Shown: positions 47,089 to 55,757, counted from the stretch's first letter. The stretch: DNA of 63,369 nucleotides from DAIDKA01 sp036498905 (GCA_036498905.1 DASYER010000145.1:1-63369); one strand, 5' to 3'. Program-made: numbers and translations. Notes: generated by a model from the letters alone, not told the origin.

Positions 47089-47266
47089 TAGGAACGGCCC
47101 TTTTGGCCGGGGGAAGGATGCACGAAAGGCGGAATTCGCCTTCGGATTTAAGAAGACTGGGCACCGCGGCCCTCACGGATGCCCAGCGACCCGATAACAA
47201 TCAGAACAATTGCTCCTCCACAGCAAGCAAGCGACCCAATAACCCCGCTCACGCGGGGTTTTTTTT
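47089..47266 (+). ncRNA. Putative sigma54-dependent small RNA, about 178 nt
   Basis: Bounded by the sigma54 promoter and a strong intrinsic terminator. Predicted hairpins: CGGCC/GGCCG (47095-47109), AAGGCG/CGCCTT (47126-47142), CTGGGC/GCCCAG (47157-47186). A predicted single-stranded stretch with AACAATCAGAACAATTG and a C/U-rich anti-Shine-Dalgarno-like CTCCTCC (47213-47219) precedes the terminator. The only ATG with a purine-rich leader (47118) opens a frame that runs through the terminator, so a peptide is unlikely. By analogy with sigma54-controlled sRNAs of Pseudomonas (NrsZ, CrcZ types) it may signal nitrogen or carbon status; its place beside the nas operon favours nitrogen. Not experimentally known to me. 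Confidence 0.62.
47241..47266 (+). terminator. Strong intrinsic terminator facing nasA
   Basis: Stem AACCCCGC (47241-47248) / GCGGGGTT (47253-47260), loop TCAC, with an eight-T run (47259-47266). The T-tract is on the plus strand, so it ends a plus-strand transcript; on the minus strand the stem is followed only by ATTGGG. The run touches the nasA stop codon (47265-47267). Confidence 0.88.
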
Positions 47267-49937
47267 AAGCAGTCGCGACCGCGGCCTTGCGGGCCGCGAG
47301 CATGCGCTGCAGTTCGGGAATGCAAGATCCGCAGTTGGTTCCGGCCTTGAGCTTCGTGCCGAGGGAGGACACATCCCGACAGCCGCCGAGCATGGCCGCT
47401 TCGATGGCGTTGCGGCCGACGTTGAAGCAGGCGCACACCGAGGCGCCGGCGTCAGCCGCAGGGTTCGCGGGTCGGCCCGACAGCAGCGTCGCCCGTTCCA
47501 ACCCCGAGATGGCCGCCTTGGCAAAGAGGCTGGCGAGCCACGCACGCGAGGGCAGCTCGGGGCGGGTGCCGATGAATACGCATGATTCCACACGCTCATC
47601 CTGAAGATGCACGGCCCGATAGGTTCCGGCACTGGGGTCAGCGTATTCGAGCCAATCGGCACTGGCATCGACACCGAACAGGCCGCTCGCCCAGCTTGAC
47701 CAGTCGCCCGGGACGCGGCGGCCGGCGATTTCATAGCGCTGGAAGTCCTGGCCCGCGACGCTCGCCCACCAGGTGAAGGACTCCAGCGCGATCGGTCGGC
47801 GCGTGAGGATGAAGCCATGCCAGCTCACCACGAAGGGTTCGACCCGCGCCGGTGTGAATTTGAATTCCGGCTCGCCGCTGACGGCATCCACGGCCGGATT
47901 CACCAGGGCGCCGACGCGCGCATCGGAGGCGGTCGCGCCATTCCAGTGGATCGGGACGAAAATCGTCCGGCGGGCGATCTCGCCGCTGGTACGCAGGCGC
48001 GCGACCATGCGGCCCCAGCGCGTCACGACCCGCACCAGCGCGCCGTCGCCAAGCCCGAAACTCAATGCATCCGCCGGGTGCATGTCGACGAAGGGTTCGG
48101 GCAGATGGCTGCCCAACCGCGCCGAGCGCCCCGTGCGCGTCATGCTGTGCCATTGATCGCGGATGCGGCCCGTGTTGAGCACCAGCGGATATTCCTCATC
48201 GGGCACGTGGCGCGGCAGCTGCGGACGCACCGCGATGAGTCGCGCGCGGCGGTCGGGGTGATAGAAGCGCCGATCTCCGAACAATCGTGCCGTGCCGGCC
48301 GGTTTGCCGACCGGGACGGGCCACGGCACCGGCACCAGGTGCTCGTAGTCCGCAGCGCTCATTCCGGTCATTCCGGCCAGATTGAAAGCGCGACTGCCCT
48401 CGTTGCCGGCGCAGCTCAAGCGAGCGTGCTCATCGAAGATCTGTGCGGGGTCGGTGAACTCGAAGCCGTGCTGGAACCCCAGGCGCTTGGCGACTTCGCA
48501 CAGCATCCACCAGTCCGGACGCGCCGCGCCCGGGACAGGCAGAAACGCGCGCTGGCGCGAGATGTGGCGATCCGAATTCGTGACCGTGCCGTTCTTCTCA
48601 CCCCAGGCCGTCGCCGGCAACAGCACGTGTGCCAGCACCGACGTGTCGGTGCGCGCGATGCAGTCCGACACCACAACGAACTCGCAGCGTTGCAGCGCCG
48701 CGCGTGCCCGGTCGGCATTCGGCAGACTCACCACCGGATTGGTCGCGATGATCCACACCGCCTTGATGCGCCCATCGTGCATGGCTTCGAACATGTCGAC
48801 GGCCTTGAGCCCCGGGTGCTGCGCCAACCGTGGCGCCTGCCACACGTGCTGCACGATGTCACGATGGCCGGGATTCTCGAGGTCCAGGTGCGCTGCCAGC
48901 ATGTTGGCCATGCCGCCGACCTCACGTCCGCCCATGGCGTTCGGTTGACCGGTAAACGAGAAAGGCCCCATGCCGGGCCGCCCGATGCGACCCGTGAGCA
49001 GGTGCGCGTTGATGATGCTGTTGGCCTTGTCCGTGCCCGAGGAGGATTGGTTGACGCCCTGTGAAAACGCCGTCACGACGTGCTCAGTGGCGCCGAACAG
49101 CTCGTAGAAGCTTCGCAGCAGCTGCGGCTCGAGGCCGCAGGTGCGGGCGACCGCAGCCACGTCCCCGGCGGTGTTCTCCGCAACCAGCAGGGCCCGGGCC
49201 GCACCGCGGGTGTGCTGTGCCACGAAATCATCGTCGGTGTGCTGCTCGTGCGCCAGCCAGTTGAGCAGGCCGTTGAACAGTGTCACATCGGTGCCGGCGC
49301 GCAGCGGCAGATGCAGGTCGGCAATGTCGCAGGTCGGCGTACGCCGTGGATCGATGACGACCAGCCGCAGCGAGGGACGCTGCTGCTTGGCTTTCACGAT
49401 GCGCTGGTACAGCACCGGGTGGCACCACGCCGTATTGGAGCCGACGAGCACGATGAGATCGGCCAGGTCCAGGTCCGCGTAAGTCACCGGCACCAGATCC
49501 TCGCCAAACGCGCGCTTGTGCGCGGCCACCGCCGAGGACATGCACAGCCTGGAGTTGGTATCGATGTTGGCCGAGCCGATGAATCCCTTCATCAGCTTGT
49601 TGGCCACGTAGTAGTCCTCAGTGAGGATCTGCCCGGAGACGTAGAACGCGACGGCATCCGGGCCGTGCGCATCGATGATGCGTCGAAAGCCTGCCGCCAC
49701 CGCATCAAGAGCGCTCTGCCAACCGACCTCCCTGCCGTGCAGCTGCGGCTGCAGCAGCCGCCCCGGCAGACCCACCGTCTCACCCAGCGCCGAGCCCTTG
49801 GAACACAGCGCCCCGAGATTGGCCGGATGGGCCGGGTCGCCTCGCACCTGCACGCTACCCTGCCTGAGGCTGGCCAGCACGCCGCAGCCCACGCCGCAAT
49901 AAGGACAGGTCGTGCGTGTTTCGACCGCGCCGTTCAT
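47265..49937 (-). CDS. nasA: Assimilatory nitrate reductase catalytic subunit with C-terminal [2Fe-2S] domain
   Basis: Cytoplasmic molybdenum enzyme reducing nitrate to nitrite. N-terminal [4Fe-4S] ligands in CPYCGVGCGV; the molybdopterin oxidoreductase body includes FSQGVNQSSSGTD and TGRIGRPGMGPFSFTGQPNAMGGREVGG. The C-terminal 60 residues are a BFD-like [2Fe-2S] domain (CACFNVG...TNCGSCIPEL), as in Klebsiella NasA. ATG 49937 overlaps the preceding stop (ATGA), giving 890 aa. Last gene of the nas operon. Confidence 0.95.
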   Translation of the reverse strand: MNGAVETRTTCPYCGVGCGVLASLRQGSVQVRGDPAHPANLGALCSKGSALGETVGLPGRLLQPQLHGREVGWQSALDAVAAGFRRIIDAHGPDAVAFYVSGQILTEDYYVANKLMKGFIGSANIDTNSRLCMSSAVAAHKRAFGEDLVPVTYADLDLADLIVLVGSNTAWCHPVLYQRIVKAKQQRPSLRLVVIDPRRTPTCDIADLHLPLRAGTDVTLFNGLLNWLAHEQHTDDDFVAQHTRGAARALLVAENTAGDVAAVARTCGLEPQLLRSFYELFGATEHVVTAFSQGVNQSSSGTDKANSIINAHLLTGRIGRPGMGPFSFTGQPNAMGGREVGGMANMLAAHLDLENPGHRDIVQHVWQAPRLAQHPGLKAVDMFEAMHDGRIKAVWIIATNPVVSLPNADRARAALQRCEFVVVSDCIARTDTSVLAHVLLPATAWGEKNGTVTNSDRHISRQRAFLPVPGAARPDWWMLCEVAKRLGFQHGFEFTDPAQIFDEHARLSCAGNEGSRAFNLAGMTGMSAADYEHLVPVPWPVPVGKPAGTARLFGDRRFYHPDRRARLIAVRPQLPRHVPDEEYPLVLNTGRIRDQWHSMTRTGRSARLGSHLPEPFVDMHPADALSFGLGDGALVRVVTRWGRMVARLRTSGEIARRTIFVPIHWNGATASDARVGALVNPAVDAVSGEPEFKFTPARVEPFVVSWHGFILTRRPIALESFTWWASVAGQDFQRYEIAGRRVPGDWSSWASGLFGVDASADWLEYADPSAGTYRAVHLQDERVESCVFIGTRPELPSRAWLASLFAKAAISGLERATLLSGRPANPAADAGASVCACFNVGRNAIEAAMLGGCRDVSSLGTKLKAGTNCGSCIPELQRMLAARKAAVATA

Positions 49938-51484
49938 TCCGTCGGTCCAAACAGCAGGGTGTCGCGCACCGGACCCACATCCCGCCCCTCGTTGATCAGA
50001 TCGAAGTACCAGCTGCCATCGCCGGTATCGCCGTACAGCACCGCACCGCGCACCTTGTTGTCTTCGATGAGCAGTCTCTTGTAGATGCCCCGGCGCGGAT
50101 CGCGCAGCACCAGGGACTCGCTGGATTCGCCGCCCTGCAGGTCGCCGGCCGAGAAGACCTTCACGCCGCTGACCTTGAGCTGGGTGGAGACCTGCGAGCC
50201 GCCATAGCGACGTACGCCGCGTTCGGCCAGGTACGCGGCGCAGACCCGGGCCTGTTCCCACAGCGGCGCGACCAGTCCGAAGGTCATGTCGCGGTGCTGG
50301 ACGCACTCACCCACCGCGTAGATTGCCGGATCGAAACTCTGCAGCGTGTCATCCACCAGGATGCCGCGATCGCAGCGCAGGCCGGCGGCTTTCGCCAGTT
50401 CGGTATTCGGGCGCACGCCCGTGGCCATCACCACCAGGTCCGCCGGCAGTTCCCGGCCATCGGCCAGCAGCACGCCGGTCACCTGCGTGCTGCCCTGGAT
50501 GGCAACGGTGCGGGCCGCCAGGCAGAAATTCAGGCCCTGCCCCGCAAGCTCGTTGCGCAGCAGCTCGCCGGCATGGGCATCCAGCTGCTGGTTCATCAGG
50601 TACGCGCCGTTGTGCACGACCGTGACCTCCATGCCCCGGCGCAGCAGCCCGGTCGCCGCCTCCAGTCCCAGCAGACCACCGCCGATGACCACGGCCCGAC
50701 GCGATGCCCGGGCACCGGCCAGCAGGCCATCGACATCCTGCAGATCACGGAACGTCAGCACTCCGGTCAGTTCGCGGCCCGGCAGCGGTAACAGAACCGG
50801 CACCGACCCGGTCGCGATCAGCAGCCGGTCGTAGGCGACTTCGACTCCCAGTCGCGAGCGCACGCAGCGGCGCGCCCGGTCGATGTGCACCACCGGGTCC
50901 GCGAGGTGCATGACGATGCCCTGATCGCGGAACCAGTCCGGCGGATGGGTGATGATCTCATCGGGGCGTTTCTCCCCGGCGAGCACCGGGGAGAGCAGGA
51001 CGCGGTTGTAGGGACTGTGCTGCTCGGCGCCGAAGACGGTGATGTGGTAGGCAAGCGGCGTCAGTTCCAGCAGTTCCTCGATGGTGCGCATCGCCGCCAC
51101 CCCGTTGCCGATGACCACCAGCCGGCGTTTTCCAGCGGCGCGCTGGGTCATGACGGCTTCGGCACGCACCCACACCTGGCCGTCGTGGATGCGGGCCAGA
51201 TAGACCGGTACCGCATGCTCGGGCTCCTCCAGGCACCGGCCGGTGATCAGGCTGAAATGCTGCTTGTACAGGGGCGAGGCGACCACCAGTTCGCCGCCGA
51301 TATCGCCGACGATCCCGCGGGAGAGTGCGTTGACGCCGCTGATCGGATCGCGGTTGCCGATGGCATGGACGCCGCTGCTGATGCGGAACACCGCGACCTG
51401 CTGGCCGTCGATGAGCGCGCACACGCCGCTGTCCGGGTAGATATCCTCCAGGGCGCAGATATGCAGCCAGCGCGAGTTCTTCAT
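49934..51484 (-). CDS. Fusion of nitrite reductase small subunit (NirD) and FAD-NAD(P) oxidoreductase (NasB-like)
   Basis: 516 aa. Residues 1-115 match NirD closely (WLHICALEDIYPDSGVCALI, NALSRGIVGDIGGELVVASP). Residues about 118-500 form a two-dinucleotide-binding flavoprotein: FAD motif VVIGNGVAAMRTIEELL, NAD(P) motif VVIGGGLLGLEAATGLL, and AVGECVQH. The second half should pass NAD(P)H electrons to NasA, the first half to assist NirB; the fusion would tie both reductases together. Overlaps nirB and nasA by 4 nt each. Confidence 0.9.
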   Translation of the reverse strand: MKNSRWLHICALEDIYPDSGVCALIDGQQVAVFRISSGVHAIGNRDPISGVNALSRGIVGDIGGELVVASPLYKQHFSLITGRCLEEPEHAVPVYLARIHDGQVWVRAEAVMTQRAAGKRRLVVIGNGVAAMRTIEELLELTPLAYHITVFGAEQHSPYNRVLLSPVLAGEKRPDEIITHPPDWFRDQGIVMHLADPVVHIDRARRCVRSRLGVEVAYDRLLIATGSVPVLLPLPGRELTGVLTFRDLQDVDGLLAGARASRRAVVIGGGLLGLEAATGLLRRGMEVTVVHNGAYLMNQQLDAHAGELLRNELAGQGLNFCLAARTVAIQGSTQVTGVLLADGRELPADLVVMATGVRPNTELAKAAGLRCDRGILVDDTLQSFDPAIYAVGECVQHRDMTFGLVAPLWEQARVCAAYLAERGVRRYGGSQVSTQLKVSGVKVFSAGDLQGGESSESLVLRDPRRGIYKRLLIEDNKVRGAVLYGDTGDGSWYFDLINEGRDVGPVRDTLLFGPTE

Positions 51485-54009
51485 ACGACCTGCTCGCGCG
51501 CGCGCGGTTCGATCTCGCTCGTCGCGGCCGGCCGGGGCTGGCCGCGCTCCTCGACGAACACCACGCTGCTGTCCGGCCGGTCACTGTTGATGAAGTGCCG
51601 GAAGCGCTTCAGGGTCTGCGGATCCTCGATCGCGGCCTTCCATTCGCAGGCGTAACTGCCGATGACCCGCTGCATGTCGGCTTCCAGCTCCGCCCCGACA
51701 CCCAGGGAATCCTCGATGACCACCTCTTTCAGATAGTCCAGCCCACCCTCCAGGTTGTCCCGCCACACCGACGTGCGCTGCAGCCGATCGGCCGTGCGGA
51801 TGTAGAACATGAGGAAGCGATCGACGTAACGGATGAGGGTCTGCCGATCCAGATCCGCCGCCAGCAGTTCGGCGTGGCGCGGCCTCATGCCGCCGTTACC
51901 GCAAACGTACAGGTTCCAGCCTTTTTCGGTTGCGATCACACCGACATCCTTGCCCTGCGCCTCGGCACACTCGCGGGTGCAGCCGGACACGCCGAACTTG
52001 AGCTTGTGAGGCGAGCGCAGGCCCTTGTAGCGATGCTCCAGTTCCAGGGCGAGGCCGACGCTGTCCTGAACTCCGTAGCGGCACCAGGTCGAGCCGACGC
52101 AACTCTTGACGGTGCGCAGGGACTTCCCGTACGCGTGCCCCGACTCGAAGCCCGCCTCGACCAGATCGCGCCAGATCAAAGGCAGCTGATGCACGCGCGC
52201 GCCCAGCAGGTCGATCCGTTGACCACCCGTGATCTTGGTATACAGACGGTATTTCTGGGCGATCTCACCGACGGTGATCAGCTGCCGGGGCGTAATCTCC
52301 CCGGCGGCGACCCGCGGCACGACCGAATAGGTGCCGTCCTTTTGGATATTGGCCAGGTAGTAGTCATTGGAGTCCTGCAGCGGCGCCTTGTCACGGCCGA
52401 GTACAAACTCGTTCCAGCACGAGGCGAAGATCGATGCCGCGGTGGGCTTGCACAGGTCGCAGCCGGATCCGTGGCCATGCCGGGCGAGCAGCACATCGAA
52501 TGAACGCACGTTGCCGATCCGCACCAGATGGAACAGTTGCTGGCGCGAATATGCGAAGTGTTCGCAGACATGGTTGTCGACCGCGATGCCACCGCGGGTC
52601 AGTTCCGCCTTCAGGATCTGCGTCACCAGCGATGCGCAGCCCCCGCAGGAACTGGCAGCCCGGGTACATTTCTTGAGCGCCCCCAGCGAGGTCGCGCCGC
52701 CGGCGATCGCCGCACACAGATCACCCTTGCTGACGCTGTTGCAGGAACAGATCTGCGCATTGTCCGGCAGCGCGGCGGCGCCAAGCGCCGGCTGCGCCGC
52801 ATCCTGCTCCGCCGGCAGCAGCAGCCGCTCCGGATTCGCCGGCAGGGGCAACCCGTTCTGCACCATCTGCAGCAGGGCGCCATAGTCCGCGGCGTCACCG
52901 ACCAGAATCGCGCCAAGCAGCCGCTGACCGTCCTCGCTCACCACCAGTTTCTTGTAGACGCGGCGGCGTTCATCGACGAGCGAACACTCGCGGGCGCCGG
53001 CGGTGGTGCCGTGCGCGTCACCGAGGGAGGCGACATCGACGCCCATCAGCTTAAGCTTCGTGCTCAGGTCCGCGCCCGCGAAGCGCGCGCCCGCCCGCTC
53101 CAGCAGCTGCGCCGCGGCCACATTCGCCATCTGGTAGCCCGGCGCTACCAGCCCGTAGACCTTCCCCTCCCACGAGGCGCACTCGCCGATGGCGAAGACG
53201 TGCGGATCGCTGGTGCGACAGGTCGCATCAATCACGATGCCGCCGCGCTCACCCACGGCCAGACCCGCCGCGCGCGCCAGCTCATCGCGCGGACGAATGC
53301 CGGCCGAAAATACGATCAGATCGGTCTGCAGGTCGGCCCCGTCGGCAAAGCGCAGGCGCTGGGCATGCGTCGCGCCGTCGGTGATCTCCACGCTGCTCTT
53401 GGCCGTATGGATTCCTACACCCAGCTCGGCGATATGGGCGCGCAGTACGCGTCCGCCGGGCTCATCGACCTGCACTGCCATCAGGCGCGGCGCGAACTCC
53501 ACGACATGGGTATCCAGACCCAGATCCTTGAGCGCCTTGGCGGCCTCAAGACCGAGCAAGCCGCCGCCGATCACGACGCCGCGACGGGCCTGCTGCGCGG
53601 CCGTCCGGATCGCCTCCAGATCCTGAATGGTGCGATAGACAAAACACCCGGGCCGCTCGCGTCCCGGAATCGCGGGCACGAAAGCCGAGGAGCCGGTCGC
53701 GAACACGAGGCGGTCATAGTCGAATACCTGCCCGGATGTGCCGTGCACCTGGTGCGCATCGCGATCGATACGCGCCGCGCCCTCGGCGAGGTGCAGGCAA
53801 TATCCACTGTTTTCGAAAAACCCGGGCTCGACCAGCGACAGATCCGCGGCGCTCTTGCCGCTGAAGAGATCCGTCAGGTGCACGCGGTCGTAGGCCGCAC
53901 GCGGCTCCTCGCACAGTACGGTGACATCCAAGGCGGCGGTGCTCTGCGCCCGCAGCTGCTCGAGCAGGCGCTGCCCCACCATGCCATTGCCGATGACGAC
54001 GATTTTCAC
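51481..54009 (-). CDS. nirB: Nitrite reductase [NAD(P)H] large subunit
   Basis: 842 aa cytoplasmic siroheme enzyme reducing nitrite to ammonium. N-terminal FAD/NAD(P) domain (VVIGNGMVGQRLLEQL, VVIGGGLLGLEAAKAL), BFD-type [2Fe-2S] segments (CSCNSVSKGDL, SCGGC; GSGCDLCKP), and C-terminal sulfite-reductase-like half with siroheme/4Fe-4S cysteines in CVGSTWCRYG and FGVSGCTRECAEAQGKD. GTG 54009 overlaps the transporter stop (GTGA). Confidence 0.96.
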   Translation of the reverse strand: MKIVVIGNGMVGQRLLEQLRAQSTAALDVTVLCEEPRAAYDRVHLTDLFSGKSAADLSLVEPGFFENSGYCLHLAEGAARIDRDAHQVHGTSGQVFDYDRLVFATGSSAFVPAIPGRERPGCFVYRTIQDLEAIRTAAQQARRGVVIGGGLLGLEAAKALKDLGLDTHVVEFAPRLMAVQVDEPGGRVLRAHIAELGVGIHTAKSSVEITDGATHAQRLRFADGADLQTDLIVFSAGIRPRDELARAAGLAVGERGGIVIDATCRTSDPHVFAIGECASWEGKVYGLVAPGYQMANVAAAQLLERAGARFAGADLSTKLKLMGVDVASLGDAHGTTAGARECSLVDERRRVYKKLVVSEDGQRLLGAILVGDAADYGALLQMVQNGLPLPANPERLLLPAEQDAAQPALGAAALPDNAQICSCNSVSKGDLCAAIAGGATSLGALKKCTRAASSCGGCASLVTQILKAELTRGGIAVDNHVCEHFAYSRQQLFHLVRIGNVRSFDVLLARHGHGSGCDLCKPTAASIFASCWNEFVLGRDKAPLQDSNDYYLANIQKDGTYSVVPRVAAGEITPRQLITVGEIAQKYRLYTKITGGQRIDLLGARVHQLPLIWRDLVEAGFESGHAYGKSLRTVKSCVGSTWCRYGVQDSVGLALELEHRYKGLRSPHKLKFGVSGCTRECAEAQGKDVGVIATEKGWNLYVCGNGGMRPRHAELLAADLDRQTLIRYVDRFLMFYIRTADRLQRTSVWRDNLEGGLDYLKEVVIEDSLGVGAELEADMQRVIGSYACEWKAAIEDPQTLKRFRHFINSDRPDSSVVFVEERGQPRPAATSEIEPRAREQVV

Positions 54010-55358
54010 AGCGCGCTCGCCTGCGCGGGATTGGCCCACGCCAGCCACTGCTGTTGCAGGGTCACGATCAGCGCACAGGCCACCGCGGCCAGCGCGCCGA
54101 AGGTGACGAAGCCCATCTGATAGCTGCCGGTGCTCTGCCGCGCCATGCCCATGATCACCGGCAGGTAGAAGCCGCCGATCCCACCGGCTGCGCCGATGAT
54201 GCCGGTCATCACGCCGGTGCGACCCTTCCAGCGCTGGGGCACCAGCTGAAAGGTCGCGCCATTACCCAGCCCGAAGGCCAGATACAACGCCGCGAGCAGC
54301 GCGACGCCCCCGGCCAATGGCGGCATCAGGGCAGCGAAGGCGAAGTTCCCCACCGCAATCAGCGCCAGCAACACCAGCAGAACCCGCACGCCGGAAAGCC
54401 GATCGGCGATGAGTCCGCCCAGCGGACGGACCATTGCGCCGGTGAAGGACAACACCGCCATGACCAGACCCGCGTCGATCCTGGTCAAATGGTACTGGGT
54501 GGTGAGCAGCAGGCTCACATAGGAAGACATTCCCACGAAACCGCCGAACGTGACGCTGTACACGAGCATGACCACCCAGGTGTCGCGCTCGCGCAGCACA
54601 CTGAGGTACTTGCGCGGCAGCACCACCAGCGCCAGGCCCGCGCCCAGCACCGGCAGGAGCAACTGACCGGAGTTGCCGTGGCCCAGGACACCGGCATTCA
54701 CCAGCAGCACCAGTCCGATGACTCCGACCAGCGATACGGCGAACCCGGCCAGCGCCCGAGCGGCGCTGCCCGCTTTGAGGCTGCGATCCTGCGCCCACAG
54801 CAGAATGGCAATCGTCGCGACGGCGAGCATGGGCAGTGCCGCGGCCGCCGCGTACTGCCAACCGTAACGTTGCGCGAGTCCGGGAAATACGAAGCCATCC
54901 AGTACCGCGCCGATGTTTCCGGCGGCCGCGAGGCCCAGCACCAGGCCCTGCACGCGCGGCGGATAGCTGCTGCCGGCCATGGGCAGCGCGATCGCGAAGC
55001 TCGCACCCCCAACGCCCAGCAGTCCGCCGAGCACCAGCAACAGCGAATAGCTGGGCACGATCGGCAGCAGCAGTACACAGGAGGGGATCGCGGACAGCCC
55101 GATACCCAGCAGCGCCAGGTGGCGCCCATTCACGCACTGGAACAGGTTGCCGAGCGTGACGCGCACGATGGAGGCCGTCAGCACCGGCACCGCCACCAGG
55201 AACCCCGATTGGGCGGGTGTCAGCGCCAGCTCCTTCACGATGAAGGGCGCCAAGGGCCCGAACATCACCCACACCGTGAATCCGGTATCGAAGTACAGGA
55301 AGCACGCCAACAGGGTCTTCCAGTTTCCGGCCTTCAGTGATGCGATCAGGTGCTTCAT
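54006..55358 (-). CDS. MFS nitrate/nitrite transporter (NarK/NasA type)
   Basis: 450 aa with about 12 membrane helices. Family signatures: LYFDTGFTVWVMFGPLAPFI at the start, the GAAGGIGGFYLPVIMG nitrate signature late, and the glycine-rich GVGGASFAIALPMAGSSYP. ATG 55358 is preceded by GAGGAAG (55363-55369). First gene of the nas operon, behind the attenuator leader. Imports nitrate for NasA. Confidence 0.93.
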   Translation of the reverse strand: MKHLIASLKAGNWKTLLACFLYFDTGFTVWVMFGPLAPFIVKELALTPAQSGFLVAVPVLTASIVRVTLGNLFQCVNGRHLALLGIGLSAIPSCVLLLPIVPSYSLLLVLGGLLGVGGASFAIALPMAGSSYPPRVQGLVLGLAAAGNIGAVLDGFVFPGLAQRYGWQYAAAAALPMLAVATIAILLWAQDRSLKAGSAARALAGFAVSLVGVIGLVLLVNAGVLGHGNSGQLLLPVLGAGLALVVLPRKYLSVLRERDTWVVMLVYSVTFGGFVGMSSYVSLLLTTQYHLTRIDAGLVMAVLSFTGAMVRPLGGLIADRLSGVRVLLVLLALIAVGNFAFAALMPPLAGGVALLAALYLAFGLGNGATFQLVPQRWKGRTGVMTGIIGAAGGIGGFYLPVIMGMARQSTGSYQMGFVTFGALAAVACALIVTLQQQWLAWANPAQASAL

Positions 55359-55381
55359 GGCACTTCCTCGATGAACACGCG

Positions 55382-55440
55382 AAAAAAAACCGCCACCGAT
55401 ACGCGCCCGATTGGATTCGGGAATACGTACAGGTAGGCGG
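55382..55440 (-). terminator. Attenuator terminator in nas operon leader
   Basis: On the minus strand an outer CCGCC (55436-55440) / GGCGG (55390-55394) closes a long imperfect stem with an inner CCCGA/TCGGG hairpin, followed immediately by eight T (55382-55389). It lies only 24 nt before the transporter start codon, so transcription would stop unless antiterminated. Confidence 0.8.
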
Positions 55441-55450
55441 CTTTGCCTGC

Positions 55451-55499
55451 GCAGACCCGGCATTGGATCTGCTCTACGCAATGGTCATTCGACCACTGC
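55451..55499 (-). promoter_or_regulatory. Two-hairpin ANTAR-type antiterminator target in nas leader
   Basis: Distal hairpin P2 (55451-55472): 8-bp stem GCAGATCC/GGGTCTGC (one G-U pair) with hexaloop AATGCC, having A at position 1 and G at position 4, the residues conserved in ANTAR-binding loops. Proximal hairpin P1 (55478-55499): GCAGTGGTC/GACCATTGC with loop GAAT; its loop does not fit the hexaloop rule by eye. The pair sits between the promoter and the terminator, as in the Klebsiella nasF leader bound by NasR. Confidence 0.7.
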
Positions 55500-55512
55500 A
55501 TGTAATCCATTT

Positions 55513-55528
55513 AGCAAGGCCCGTGCCA
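55513..55528 (-). promoter_or_regulatory. Sigma54 (-24/-12) promoter of nas operon
   Basis: Minus strand TGGCACG-GGCC-TTGCT, a full match to the consensus with exact spacing. Predicted start is about 55503, only a few bases before hairpin P1. Implies control by an NtrC-type activator, as for nas operons under nitrogen limitation. Confidence 0.88.
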
Positions 55529-55757
55529 TGTTCGCAGCGGGCTGCGCAGCGCGGCGGGCTTTCCATACCGGTCAAGCGGTTAGCGTCGCACTGAAATTTT
55601 CCAGGCCTGCGGGACGGAACCTGTCGCCATTATCTGGAACCCCTGGATGTCCATTTCGGGGCAGCAAAGGCGCTCCACGCACACACACTGTGCATTATCG
55701 TGCAATCACCTGTGCTCGCTTGAGCCGCTGCCGGGCTTCGTGCCAGAGTAGGTCTCA
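55529..55757. other. nasR-nas divergent regulatory region
   Basis: No gene is supported here. It must contain the nasR promoter, which I could not place, and the upstream sites of the nas sigma54 promoter. Candidate elements are listed separately. Confidence 0.5.
55570..55582. promoter_or_regulatory. Possible IHF site upstream of nas promoter
   Basis: GGTCAAGCGGTTA matches the conserved core of WATCAANNNNTTR except the first two bases. It lies about 45-60 bp upstream of the -24 box, where IHF often bends DNA for sigma54 activation. A possible activator site with TGCA repeats (TGTGCATTATCGTGCAA) lies at about 55689-55705. Both are weak by-eye matches. Confidence 0.3.

Noticed and set aside
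46847..47197. Plus-strand ORF starting MDINIFRTI, resembling the start of CcoQ (cbb3 oxidase subunit)
   Set aside because: Only nine residues resemble CcoQ; the hydrophobic helix is missing, the rest is Arg/Cys-rich, and no cco genes are nearby.
46806..47585. 259-codon plus-strand ORF covering the sRNA region
   Set aside because: It runs through a strong intrinsic terminator and antisense into nasA, has no ribosome-binding site and no recognisable composition.
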